Source: Gemmatimonadota bacterium (lineage in GTDB: Bacteria > Gemmatimonadota > Gemmatimonadetes > Palauibacterales > Palauibacteraceae). Taken from it: 35,543 nt of DNA. Position numbers and translations under genes: made by a program. Location of the stretch: positions 1-35,543 of the forward strand of contig JAJCZV010000237.1 in the NCBI GenBank assembly GCA_029262175.1. The letters run 5' to 3'. Shown here in pieces: positions 22,743 through 31,512 of this stretch. How positions within the stretch are numbered: the stretch's first letter is position 1; every line of letters begins with the position of its first letter. Below the pieces are notes generated by a model that was not told the origin of the DNA, made no database searches, and worked only from the letters and a program-made list of their open reading frames with translations.

Positions 22743-25436
22743 GTGTTGGTCGATCCAGGACCCGTCGACCTAAACGACTCGGACGCTTCGGTTCGGATCT
22801 CCTTCGCGATCGTAGCTCTCGCCGCTCGGATGGTGCCAATCGCGGATCGCCGCGGCTGGCATGCCGAGTGGCACGCGGAGCTGCTGGCTCACAACGCGAT
22901 GCTTCGATCGCGCCGGTCACGCAACACATGGACTTGGCTGCGCCTGATCTGGCATGCCCTGGGCTCCTTCTCGGACGCCTGGCAGTTGAGCGCGCACGGA
23001 TTTGGTCCGGCAAACCTCGTTCGGGACCTCGGACTCGCCTGCCGGAGCCTCGCCAAGCGCCCGGGATTCCTCGCCACCGCTGTGATCACGCTCGCCCTGG
23101 GCATAGGGGCCAACACGGCGCTCTTCAGCGTCGTCCGGGGCGTCCTCCTGCGTCCATTCCCCTACGAGGATCCCGAACGGCTGGTTCAGCTCCTCGGCCA
23201 CCGCGAAGGAGAGACGCCGGGATCGGGCAATGTCTCTTACCCCAACCTTCACGACTTCGATCAAGTCTCGGCCACGTTGACGGGGGTCGTCGGCATGGCG
23301 GGTTGGCGGCCGGCGCTGACCGGCGACCAACCGCAGGTCCTTCCTGGCGCCACGGTCTCTTGGGACTATTTCCATGTCCTGGGGGTTCGCGCGGCCGCCG
23401 GCCGCTTCTTCGAAGCCGAGGAGGAGGGGGAGGGGCGAGTGCGCGCGGTGGTCATCTCGCATGGCGTCTGGACCCGACAGTTCGCGCAGGACCGCGATCT
23501 GATCGGTCGTCAGATCAACGTAGACAACGAGTCCTACACCCTGCTCGGGGTCGCCCCGGAAGGCTTTGAGGGCCCCCATTTGATTTCGTTCGAGGGGGAA
23601 CAGCCGGTGATCTGGCGCACGCCGTGGTTCGAGGCCACGGACACGTTTCGGTCCGGGCGTTCTTGGAAGGGGCTCGCTCGACTCGCCCCCGGCGTCGGCA
23701 TCGAGCAGGCGCAAACCGAAGTGTCGGTCATCATGGGCCGACTCATCGAGCAATACCCCGAGGAGAATACGGATCGACAAGTCACGCTGAGCCCGCTTCG
23801 CGATAGCGTCGTGAGCGACAGCCGTTCGGCCTTGCTGCTGCTCCTGGGCGCGGTCGTGCTCGTGCTTCTGGTTGCGTGCGTGAACGTGGCCAATCTGCTC
23901 CTGGGTCGAATGTTGGAGCGCCAGGATGAGCTTCTCGTTCGAGGCGCGCTTGGCGCGGGCCGAGGCCATCTCCTCACACTCTTGTTTGCGGAAGGGTTGG
24001 CGATTGCCGCGATCGGCGGTGCACTTGGCGTTCTTCTCGCCTACGCGTCGGTCGGCGCCCTCGTCGGAATCGCTGGAATGTGGCTTCCCCGACCGGAGGG
24101 GGTCGGTGTGGACGGGACCGTGCTGGCTTTCTCACTGGCGCTTACTCTCGGGACTTCGGTGGTGTTCGGTCTCTTGCCGGCGCTTCGTGTGACTCGAGAC
24201 ACGCGGCTGTCGGCCGTTTCGGGTGTTCGGATGGCGGGGGCCAGAAGCGCGTTGGGGGCCGGACTTCGGCGTACGCTCGTCCTCGTTCAGGTTGCGGCCT
24301 CGGTCGTGCTGGTGATCGGAGCCGGTCTGCTGCTGCGGAGTTTCTGGAATCTGCAGCGGGTCGATCTCGGTGTGGGCAGCCAGGGCGTCATGACCGTGAC
24401 CATGCACGGGGCCAGCTGGTGGGACCTCGAGCCCGAGGCTGCGACGGTCGGGTACCGGGAGTTGCTCGATCGGATCACGGCCCTGCCCATGGTGAACGCG
24501 GCGGGAGCGATCGACGTCGTCCCCCTCGCCGACAACCATTCCTGCGACGGATTCATCCCCATCGACCGACCACCGCCGGGGCCCGGAGAGGGCGAGTGTG
24601 CGGAGGTGAGATCGCTCACACCCGGGGCGCTCGAGGCTTTGGGAGTGCACCTGCTCTCCGGTCGCACGATCGATTGGTCCGACAGGTCCGACGCAGCAGG
24701 CGCCATGGTGCTCAGCCGAGAGGCCGCTCAGCATTTCTGGCCGGACCAAGAGGCCCTGGGTAAAGCGGCACTCGTGCACTCTGACACATTCTCCGTCGTC
24801 GGCGTCGTGGCGGACATCCGCCACTTCGGCCCGGCCGAGGCCGCAACGCCGCTCGTCTTCTTGAGCGCCCAACAAGAGCCGTGGAACGGGATCACTCGCG
24901 GACTCACGTTGGTGATGTCCGGACCTCCCGCGATCGAACGAGCCGGCCAAGAGATCGCGCGGGCGATCCAAGACGTGAAGCCCGCGGCGGCCCTCGAAGC
25001 CATCCGCCCCATGCGGACGCTGCTCGCCAATACAACGGGGGGCTCCCGATTCCGGGCGGCGCTCCTGCTCGCTTTTGCGGGACTCGCGCTTCTCCTCGCC
25101 CTGGTCGGGATCGTCGGTGTCATCTCGCAGTCTGTGACCCGCCGGCAGCGCGAACTCGGGATCCGGATTGCGCTCGGCGCAGCCCCGGGTCGGGCCGTCA
25201 GGGCGGTGTTGGGAGAAGGCGTGCGCATCACGCTGGCCGGATTGGCGATTGGACTCTTGGCGTCCCTCGCAATGACGCGACTGCTTCAGTCTTTCATGTT
25301 TGGCGTGAGTCCGTTGGATCCGACGATCCTGGCCGGCGGCTGTGTGCTGGTCTTCGGGCTCGCGGTGCTCGCGAGCTGGCTACCAGCCCGCCGCGCGGGC
25401 CGGATCGACCCGGTTCAGGCGCTTCGGGGCGAATGA
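22743..25436 (+). CDS. ADOP-type ABC permease (duplicated FtsX/MacB permease)
   Basis: An 897-residue protein with the layout of acidobacterial duplicated orphan permeases. It has a soluble N-terminal part (WHAEWHAEL, about 40-47) and then a first span with ITLALGIGANTALFSVV (about 118-134). A MacB-like periplasmic domain follows. There are two FtsX-like membrane blocks, the first with LLLLGAVVLVLLVACVNVANLL, given as two parts (LLLLGAVVLVLL and VACVNVANLL), the second with RRQRELGIRIALGAAPGRAV near the C-terminus. It ends with the typical PARRAGRIDPVQALR motif. No ATPase gene is adjacent, as is usual for ADOPs. It may move lipids, lipoproteins or peptides or act in stress responses; the substrate is unknown. 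The start is GTG 22743, immediately after the PadR stop. Confidence 0.85.
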   Translation: MLVDPGPVDLNDSDASVRISFAIVALAARMVPIADRRGWHAEWHAELLAHNAMLRSRRSRNTWTWLRLIWHALGSFSDAWQLSAHGFGPANLVRDLGLACRSLAKRPGFLATAVITLALGIGANTALFSVVRGVLLRPFPYEDPERLVQLLGHREGETPGSGNVSYPNLHDFDQVSATLTGVVGMAGWRPALTGDQPQVLPGATVSWDYFHVLGVRAAAGRFFEAEEEGEGRVRAVVISHGVWTRQFAQDRDLIGRQINVDNESYTLLGVAPEGFEGPHLISFEGEQPVIWRTPWFEATDTFRSGRSWKGLARLAPGVGIEQAQTEVSVIMGRLIEQYPEENTDRQVTLSPLRDSVVSDSRSALLLLLGAVVLVLLVACVNVANLLLGRMLERQDELLVRGALGAGRGHLLTLLFAEGLAIAAIGGALGVLLAYASVGALVGIAGMWLPRPEGVGVDGTVLAFSLALTLGTSVVFGLLPALRVTRDTRLSAVSGVRMAGARSALGAGLRRTLVLVQVAASVVLVIGAGLLLRSFWNLQRVDLGVGSQGVMTVTMHGASWWDLEPEAATVGYRELLDRITALPMVNAAGAIDVVPLADNHSCDGFIPIDRPPPGPGEGECAEVRSLTPGALEALGVHLLSGRTIDWSDRSDAAGAMVLSREAAQHFWPDQEALGKAALVHSDTFSVVGVVADIRHFGPAEAATPLVFLSAQQEPWNGITRGLTLVMSGPPAIERAGQEIARAIQDVKPAAALEAIRPMRTLLANTTGGSRFRAALLLAFAGLALLLALVGIVGVISQSVTRRQRELGIRIALGAAPGRAVRAVLGEGVRITLAGLAIGLLASLAMTRLLQSFMFGVSPLDPTILAGGCVLVFGLAVLASWLPARRAGRIDPVQALRGE

Positions 25437-25514
25437 CGGGAGTCCTCCCCTGACAAGTCATCGCCCCGCGACCGAGTAAAGACCCTGCGGCCCCATCCAC
25501 CGTCGTGGCCATCC

Positions 25515-25544
25515 TTGGACGCCCCGGTTGCAACCCGGTATGTT
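25515..25544 (+). promoter_or_regulatory. Candidate promoter for the lipA-PDH operon
   Basis: TTGGAC (25515-25520) and TATGTT (25539-25544) are separated by 18 bases and would start transcription near 25551, about 30 bases before the chosen lipA ATG. The spacer contains the palindrome GGTTGCAACC (25526-25535), which could be a regulator site. The matches to consensus are only 3/6 and 4/6, so this is tentative. Confidence 0.25.
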
Positions 25545-25581
25545 CGTCTGTTCTGTCAGGACCGGTTTAGTCGCGATCAGG

Positions 25582-26523
25582 ATGGAAGACTTGAGAGAGC
25601 TGGAAGTCATACAGGGAGCGGGAAACGGTGCGGTCGCCTGGCCCTCGCAGAAGCCGCGCTGGCTCAAGGTCCGTGCGCCGGGGGGGCCCAACTACCTGCG
25701 CCTGAAAGAGATGATGCGCGGACTGGAACTAAACTCGGTCTGCGAAGAGGCGCATTGTCCCAACATCGGAGAATGCTGGGAGTCGGGGACGGCGACCTTT
25801 TTGATCATGGGCGACGTTTGCACTCGAAACTGCCCCTACTGCGCCATCGCCCACGGCCGTCCAGAAGAACTCGACGAGGACGAGCCACGGCGCGTGGCCG
25901 AAGCCATCGAGAAACTGGCGCTGAACCACTGCGTGATTACGTCTGTCGATCGTGACGACCTTCCGGACGGCGGCGCCTGGATCTTCGCCGAGATGATCCG
26001 AGAGATTCGCGCGCGACGCCCGGAGTGTTCGATCGAGGTGCTCACGCCCGACTTCCGCGGCAACGAGGACGCGATCAAGACGGTGATCGATGCCAAGCCC
26101 GAGATCTTCAACCACAACATGGAAACCGTGCGGCGGCTCCATAAGACCGCGCGACCAGGCGGGCGATATCGCAGGTCCCTCGACGTGCTTCGCGCGGGTC
26201 GAGGATTCGACGACGAAGTGTTGATCAAGACCGGTATCATGGTCGGGCTGGGCGAGACGGCCGAGGACGTCGACGAGTTCATGACCGACGCGCTCGAAGC
26301 CGGCGTCCAGATCTTGACGATCGGGCAGTATCTCCGGCCTTCGGAGGATCATCTTCCGATCGATCGGTATGTCTCGCCTGAGGAGTTCGCGCAGTGGAAG
26401 GAGATCGGCGAGTCGCGCGGTTTCCTTCACGTCGAGAGCGGGCCGTTGGTGCGGTCCAGCTATCACGCCCGCGAGCAAGTGGTCGGGTTGCGCGCTCGCG
26501 TCGCGGCACTCGCAGCAGGCTGA
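25582..26523 (+). CDS. lipA: Lipoyl synthase
   Basis: A 313-residue radical-SAM enzyme that inserts two sulfurs into octanoyl groups on E2 and GcvH proteins. CEEAHCPNIGEC gives the auxiliary cluster cysteines Cys54, Cys59 and Cys65. CTRNCPYC gives the radical-SAM cysteines Cys80, Cys84 and Cys87. VRSSYHA near the C-terminus (Ser293 or Ser292 region) holds the conserved RSSY serine that ligates the auxiliary cluster. I chose ATG 25582 for family length and because a possible -10 box lies between it and the earlier in-frame ATGs (25528 and 25540). It is followed after 50 bases by the PDH genes that its product would serve, and lipB closes the same run of genes. Confidence 0.93.
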   Translation: MEDLRELEVIQGAGNGAVAWPSQKPRWLKVRAPGGPNYLRLKEMMRGLELNSVCEEAHCPNIGECWESGTATFLIMGDVCTRNCPYCAIAHGRPEELDEDEPRRVAEAIEKLALNHCVITSVDRDDLPDGGAWIFAEMIREIRARRPECSIEVLTPDFRGNEDAIKTVIDAKPEIFNHNMETVRRLHKTARPGGRYRRSLDVLRAGRGFDDEVLIKTGIMVGLGETAEDVDEFMTDALEAGVQILTIGQYLRPSEDHLPIDRYVSPEEFAQWKEIGESRGFLHVESGPLVRSSYHAREQVVGLRARVAALAAG

Positions 26524-26573
26524 GCGTGTTCGTCCGATACTCTCTCTTACGTGACGTTTCTTAGGAGCGCTGG

Positions 26574-27689
26574 ATGACGGAAGGATCTGTTGAATCGATG
26601 ACTGTTTCCCCCGAGGGGCGATCTCCGTCGCCGGCCAACGGCCGCCCTCTGGAGGGCGACGAGTTCTTGGGGCTTTCACGCGAAGAGTGCGTGCGGTTGC
26701 TCTGGCTGATGGTGCTCTCCCGTCGTTTTGAGGAGAAAGCCGCCGAGGTCTACCAAACCGGAAAAATCGGCGGGTTCTGCCACCTCTACATCGGTCAAGA
26801 GGCGGTCGCGGTGGGCTCGATATCGCCGCTTCGACCCGACGACTACGTGATCACGGCCTACCGAGATCACGCACAGGCGATCGTGCGCGGCATTACGCCG
26901 AACGCGGTGATGGCCGAGCTCTACGGACGCGTCGACGGGTGTTCCAAGGGGTACGGCGGCTCGATGCACATGTTCGACAAGTCTCTGAACTTCATGGGCG
27001 GACACGGAATCGTCGGCGGTCATCTGCCCCTCGCCACCGGCGCCGGGTACGCCATCCGTTATCGCGGGGGCGACCAAGTCTGCCTGTGCTTCTTCGGAGA
27101 TTCGGTCGTCAACATCGGCGCCTTTCACGAGTCGATGAACATAGCCGCGCGCATGAAGCTCCCCGTCATTTTTCTGCTCGAGAACAATCGCTACGGTATG
27201 GGTACCGACTACCGGCGCGTCGCTGCCGTCAAGGAGCTCAAGGATCGCGGACTCGCCTACGACGGTTTGGTGTCGCTCGACGTGGATGGAATGGACGTCC
27301 TCGCGATGCGGCAAGTCATGGAAGAGGCCATCGAGCGCGGACGCACAGAGAAGACGCCGACCTTTATCGAAGCCAAATGCTTTCGCTACATGGGCCATTC
27401 GATGGCCGATCCTTCGCACGGGACCTATCGAACCAAGGAGGAAGTCGAGAAATGGCGGTCGGATGATCCGATCCTCGACTTCCACAGAAAGCTCATTGCG
27501 GCAAACCGAATCACGGAAGCCGAATACGAAAGCATCGACAAGCAAGCGATCGATACGGCAGAGGCCGCGGCGGAGTTCGCGGACCAGAGTCCCTTCCCCG
27601 GACCAGAAGCGATCTATCAACACGTGTACTCGGACCAATATCCGGGCGACATGCGGCAACGCGATGCTTGGCGTAAGGAGTTTTCCTGA
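26574..27689 (+). CDS. pdhA: Pyruvate dehydrogenase E1 component, alpha subunit
   Basis: A 371-residue TPP-dependent E1 alpha. The TPP motif begins FGDSVVNIGAFHES (174-187) and ends at Asn205 in LLENNRYGMG. SKGYGGSMHMF (124-134) and RYMGHSMADPSHGTYR are strongly typical of the pyruvate dehydrogenase branch rather than the branched-chain one. About 30 unconserved residues precede the domain. ATG 26574 follows AGGAG by seven bases. It forms a heterotetramer with the beta subunit encoded by the next gene, whose start overlaps its stop (TGATG), and passes acetyl groups to the E2 encoded further on. Complex and location (cytosol) follow from the family. Confidence 0.93.
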   Translation: MTEGSVESMTVSPEGRSPSPANGRPLEGDEFLGLSREECVRLLWLMVLSRRFEEKAAEVYQTGKIGGFCHLYIGQEAVAVGSISPLRPDDYVITAYRDHAQAIVRGITPNAVMAELYGRVDGCSKGYGGSMHMFDKSLNFMGGHGIVGGHLPLATGAGYAIRYRGGDQVCLCFFGDSVVNIGAFHESMNIAARMKLPVIFLLENNRYGMGTDYRRVAAVKELKDRGLAYDGLVSLDVDGMDVLAMRQVMEEAIERGRTEKTPTFIEAKCFRYMGHSMADPSHGTYRTKEEVEKWRSDDPILDFHRKLIAANRITEAEYESIDKQAIDTAEAAAEFADQSPFPGPEAIYQHVYSDQYPGDMRQRDAWRKEFS

Positions 27690-28672
27690 TGCCGATCCTT
27701 TCGTATCGCGAGGCGCTCAACGAGGCCATTCGAGAGGAGATGGAGCGCGACGAATCCATCTTCGTGATCGGCGAAGAGGTGGGCGAGTACGATGGCGCCT
27801 ACAAGGTCACCAAGGGTTTGCTCGAGCAGTTTGGCGAGTGGCGGATACGAGACGCTCCGATCGCAGAGCTCGGGTTCGCGGGTCTGGGCGTCGGCGCTGC
27901 CATGAGCGGTTTGCGTCCGATCGTCGAGTTCATGACGTGGAATTTCGCTCTGTTGGCGATCGATGAGATCATCAATGCGGCGGCCAAGCTCCACCAAATG
28001 TCGGGTGGACAGTACAACGTACCGATCGTTTTCCGCGGACCCGGCGGCGCAGCACTGCAGCTCGCTGCGCAGCATTCGCAGTCTCCGGAGCCGTGGTACA
28101 GCTACGTACCGGGTCTCAAGGTCATAGCGCCAGCGACTGCAAAGGACGCGAAAGGACTCTTAAAGAGCGCGATTCGGGACAACGACCCGGTCGTGTTTAT
28201 CGAGAGCGAAGTCATGTATAACCTCGTCAAGGATGACGTACCGGAAGAAGAGTATTTGACGCCGATCGGTAAGGCCGACATTAAACGCGTCGGTACCGAC
28301 GTCACGATCGTCTGCCACTCCAAGATGGTCCATCAGTCGCTTGCCGCCGCAAAGAAACTCGAGGAGGAGGGGATCGACGCGGAGGTTCTCGATCTTCGGA
28401 CCGTGAGGCCGCTGGACGTCCCGGCCATCATCGAGTCGGTCAAAAAGACCAATCGCGCGGTCGTGGCCGAAGAAGGCTGGCCCACGTGCAACATCGGAGC
28501 TCAGGTCGTCGATGACATCCAACGGGAGGCATTCGATTTTCTCGACGCGCCGATCGCTCGTGTAAACGGGCTCGACGTCCCGATGCCCTACGCAAAGAAC
28601 CTGGAAAAGATCGTCACTCCAAACGCGGAACACGTGGCCGAGGCGGTACGGCACGTGTGTTACCGCAACTAG
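27689..28672 (+). CDS. pdhB: Pyruvate dehydrogenase E1 component, beta subunit
   Basis: A 327-residue E1 beta subunit. SYREALNEAIREEMERD starts the pyrimidine-binding domain; VIGEEVGEYDGAYKVTKGL is typical of PDH E1 beta, with the Glu that activates TPP in the EEV segment. DAPIAELGFAGLGVGAAM and EFMTWNFALLAIDEI follow, then the C-terminal domain with VVAEEGWP. Every landmark is in order and the length is normal. Its ATG overlaps the pdhA stop by one base, so the two are translationally coupled. It ends ten bases before E2. Confidence 0.93.
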   Translation: MPILSYREALNEAIREEMERDESIFVIGEEVGEYDGAYKVTKGLLEQFGEWRIRDAPIAELGFAGLGVGAAMSGLRPIVEFMTWNFALLAIDEIINAAAKLHQMSGGQYNVPIVFRGPGGAALQLAAQHSQSPEPWYSYVPGLKVIAPATAKDAKGLLKSAIRDNDPVVFIESEVMYNLVKDDVPEEEYLTPIGKADIKRVGTDVTIVCHSKMVHQSLAAAKKLEEEGIDAEVLDLRTVRPLDVPAIIESVKKTNRAVVAEEGWPTCNIGAQVVDDIQREAFDFLDAPIARVNGLDVPMPYAKNLEKIVTPNAEHVAEAVRHVCYRN

Positions 28673-28682
28673 GCGCCGGGCC

Positions 28683-30038
28683 ATGGCTACGAAGGTCGTA
28701 ATGGCTCAGCTGAGCCCGACGATGGAAGAAGGCAAGCTTATCGAGTGGCGGGTTGCGGAGGGCGATGCCATCGCTCAAGGGGACATCGTCGCCGAAATCG
28801 AAACCGACAAGGCGAACATGGAGGTCGAGGCCCTGGGCGGTGGGGTGCTTCGCAAGATCGTGGTCGTCGCCGGGCAGACCGTTCCGGTGGGCGCGTTGAT
28901 CGGCGTCATCGCCGAACCCGACGAGGCCATCGACGAGATCATCGCGAAGGCGGCGGCCGAGGCCGGCGCCGCACCCATGCCGGACGCGCCAGCACAGGTT
29001 CCACCTGTCGTGAGCCAGCCGGAGCCGACGAGTGGGCCTGCGGCGCCCGCTACACCGGCCACGCCGGAGCCCCAGCCCGTCGCCACGCCGGAGCCAGTCG
29101 CCGCGACGGCCGTCGTGGAAACGGAGGGACGGGTCAAAGCTTCGCCGGTCGCGCGTCGCATGGCCGCCGAAAACGGTTTGAGCCTCGGCACGGTCACGGG
29201 CTCGGGACCGGGCGGCCGGATCGTCAAGGTCGACGTGGAGACCGCGCTCGCCGCCGGGCCACCCGCGACGGAGACCGTGACCCAGACCTCGCCGGCTGCA
29301 CCGGCGCCCAGTGCGCCCGTCGCGGTCTCGGAGCCACCGCTCGCACCTCCGCGTCTCGAAGCCCGCGTCGAAGAAGCAAGTCAGATGCGAAAGGCGATCG
29401 CGCGCCGGCTCGTTCAGTCGATCGGTCCGGTCCCGCACTTCTTTCTCACGTCCGAGATCGACATGGGGCGAGCGCTCGAAATGCGTGCCGATATCAACGC
29501 CCGCATGACCGACGGCAAAATCGGAGTCAACGATCTTCTCCTCAAGGCGACGGCGGAGGCGCTCACTCGGCATCCCTCGGTGAACACGTCCTGGGAGGAT
29601 GGATCCGTGCGCTACCACGGCAGCGCGGACATCGGCATCGCGGTCGCGCTCGACGGCGGCCTCATCACGCCAGTCCTCCGAGACGCGGGTCGGAAGGGTC
29701 TTCGACAAATCTCGGTCGAGGCCCGCGACCTGATCGGGCGGGCGCGCGATAGAAAACTCGGCCCCGAAGAGTATCAGGGCGCAACGTTCTCGGTCAGCAA
29801 TCTCGGCATGTTCGAGATCGACGACTTTACGGCCATCATCAACCCGCCGGAATCCGGCATCCTGGCCATCGGTCGAACGGTCGAGAAACCGGTGGTCGTC
29901 GATGGCGAGATCGTGGTTCGCAAACGGATGCGCGTGACCATGTCGTGCGACCATCGTGTGGTAGATGGCGCTTCGGGAGCCGCGTTTCTGGGCACCTTCA
30001 AAGCGATGTTGGAAAACCCGCTCGAGATGATCCTCTAA
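28683..30038 (+). CDS. pdhC: Pyruvate dehydrogenase E2, dihydrolipoamide acetyltransferase
   Basis: A 451-residue core enzyme of the complex. One lipoyl domain covers about residues 1-78, with the modified lysine at 43 in ETDKANME. A Pro/Ala/Glu-rich linker runs to about 150. A peripheral subunit-binding domain lies at about 152-186 (SPVARRMAAENGL, then GSGPGGRIVKVDVE). A second Ala/Pro linker follows, then the catalytic acetyltransferase domain (about 220-451), with the active-site His424 and Asp428 in SCDHRVVDG. Lys43 is the expected target of the LipB and LipA products encoded in the same gene run. It might also serve the fused branched-chain E1 at 18260, but that is only a possibility. 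Confidence 0.94.
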   Translation: MATKVVMAQLSPTMEEGKLIEWRVAEGDAIAQGDIVAEIETDKANMEVEALGGGVLRKIVVVAGQTVPVGALIGVIAEPDEAIDEIIAKAAAEAGAAPMPDAPAQVPPVVSQPEPTSGPAAPATPATPEPQPVATPEPVAATAVVETEGRVKASPVARRMAAENGLSLGTVTGSGPGGRIVKVDVETALAAGPPATETVTQTSPAAPAPSAPVAVSEPPLAPPRLEARVEEASQMRKAIARRLVQSIGPVPHFFLTSEIDMGRALEMRADINARMTDGKIGVNDLLLKATAEALTRHPSVNTSWEDGSVRYHGSADIGIAVALDGGLITPVLRDAGRKGLRQISVEARDLIGRARDRKLGPEEYQGATFSVSNLGMFEIDDFTAIINPPESGILAIGRTVEKPVVVDGEIVVRKRMRVTMSCDHRVVDGASGAAFLGTFKAMLENPLEMIL

Positions 30039-30095
30039 CGAGCCTTCTCGGCGCGACCTCTCAAAAAACGCAGAACAACAGAGCGAGCGAATAGA

Positions 30096-31508
30096 ATGTC
30101 GGAAACCTACGACGTCGTAGTGATCGGTTCCGGACCCGCCGGATACGTATGTGCCATCCGCGCGGCCCAGCTTGGACTCAAGGTGGCCTGCGTGGAGAGT
30201 GGGTCTTACGAGGGCGGGTTTGGAGGGACGTGTCTCAACTGGGGGTGCATCCCGGCGAAGACGTTGCTCGAGAGCGCCGCGCTCGCACACAACCTCAAGA
30301 GCCAGGGCGCCCAAATGGGCGTGAACCCGATTCAGGTCGAATACGACTTTCCCGCGGCCGTCGCACGGAGCCGTGGGATCGCGACGAAGCTGACCGGCGG
30401 AGTCCAATTCCTCCTCAAGAAGAACAAAATCGACATCATCCAGGGGCGCGGGCGGATCGCCGGAGCCGGTCGGGTAGCGGTCGAAGCGGGGGAACAGAGC
30501 CAACAGCTCGACGCGAAGAACATCGTCGTCGCTACCGGGTCGGTCATGAAGACCTTCCCGGGGTTCGAGTTCGATGGGGTAAAAGTGATCGGGAGTCGGG
30601 AGGCGCTGGGTCTCGAGACACTCCCGGGCCGACTCGTCATCGTTGGAGGCGGGTTCGTCGGAGTGGAGTTCGCCGACGTCTTCAACGCGTTCGGCGTGGA
30701 TGTGACGTTGATCGAGGCGCTCGATTCGCTGGTTCCGCTCGAGGACCCTGAGATCGGAAAGACGCTCGAGCGATCCTTCAAGAAGCGCGGCATCCAAGTA
30801 CGGACGAAGACCAAGGTCCGCGAGCTGGACCGTACTTCGGACCCTCTGATCCTCACCGTCGAGAACGCGGATGGGAGCGAGGGGATCGAGAAGACGGACC
30901 TCGTTCTCATGGCAGCCGGCCGACGCCCAGTCACGGAGGACCTCGGTCTAGAGGAAAACGGAGTCACGCTCGATGGTGGCGCGATCGTCGTCAACGAGTG
31001 GTGTCAAACGAGTAAGGCAGGCGTGTACGCGATTGGCGACGTCGTCGCTGGCCAGCCGATGTTGGCTCATGTCGGATCGCACGAGGGAATCGTCGCTGCG
31101 GAACACATTGCGGGCGCGGGCAAGCATCCCATGCGATATGACAACATTCCCTCCGTCGGATACTGCCACCCAGAGATCGCTTCCATCGGCATGACCCAGA
31201 AGCAGGCGGAGGACGCGGGACACACCGTCGTCTCTGGCAAGTATTCGCTCGGAGCGCACGGACGCGCTCTCAGCGCGGGCCACACCGAAGGGTTTGTAAA
31301 GATCATCGCCGACGCGAAGTATGGCGAGGTACTCGGCGCCCATATGATCGGACACAACGTCAGCGAACTGATTGCGGAGGTCGGTTTGGGACGCGAACTC
31401 GAAACGACGCTCGACGAGATCGTAGGCCACGCGCATGGACACCCGAGCATGGCGGAAGCGGTCATGGAAGCCGCCTTCTCGGCACTCGGGCGCGGCATCC
31501 ACAGCTAA
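30096..31508 (+). CDS. lpdA: Dihydrolipoyl dehydrogenase (E3)
   Basis: A 470-residue FAD disulfide oxidoreductase that reoxidises the dihydrolipoyl group of E2 with NAD+. GSGPAGYVCAIRAAQLG (11-27) is the FAD fold. GGTCLNWGCIPAK (43-55) carries the redox pair Cys46/Cys51. VGGGFVGVEFAD is the NAD fold. The second FAD motif is VYAIGDVV. The dimer-interface catalytic pair is His449/Glu454 in HPSMAE. The N-terminal insertion SYEGGFGG before the redox motif is slightly longer than usual but common. It starts at ATG 30096, 57 bases after E2, and lipB begins five bases after its stop. Confidence 0.94.
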   Translation: MSETYDVVVIGSGPAGYVCAIRAAQLGLKVACVESGSYEGGFGGTCLNWGCIPAKTLLESAALAHNLKSQGAQMGVNPIQVEYDFPAAVARSRGIATKLTGGVQFLLKKNKIDIIQGRGRIAGAGRVAVEAGEQSQQLDAKNIVVATGSVMKTFPGFEFDGVKVIGSREALGLETLPGRLVIVGGGFVGVEFADVFNAFGVDVTLIEALDSLVPLEDPEIGKTLERSFKKRGIQVRTKTKVRELDRTSDPLILTVENADGSEGIEKTDLVLMAAGRRPVTEDLGLEENGVTLDGGAIVVNEWCQTSKAGVYAIGDVVAGQPMLAHVGSHEGIVAAEHIAGAGKHPMRYDNIPSVGYCHPEIASIGMTQKQAEDAGHTVVSGKYSLGAHGRALSAGHTEGFVKIIADAKYGEVLGAHMIGHNVSELIAEVGLGRELETTLDEIVGHAHGHPSMAEAVMEAAFSALGRGIHS

Positions 31509-31512
31509 GGGT

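Noticed and set aside
5054..26572. The 12-base string TTAGGAGCGCTG in front of both the RidA-like gene and pdhA
   Set aside because: It is a ribosome binding site plus a few bases; two copies in 35 kb of similar composition can be chance, and the genes do not share a pathway step.
28614..30797. A 727-codon open frame on the minus strand, opposite E2 and part of E3
   Set aside because: It is antisense to clear lipoyl, subunit-binding and acetyltransferase domains; the translation is Arg/Asp/Gly-rich and repetitive, a mirror of the Ala/Pro linkers.
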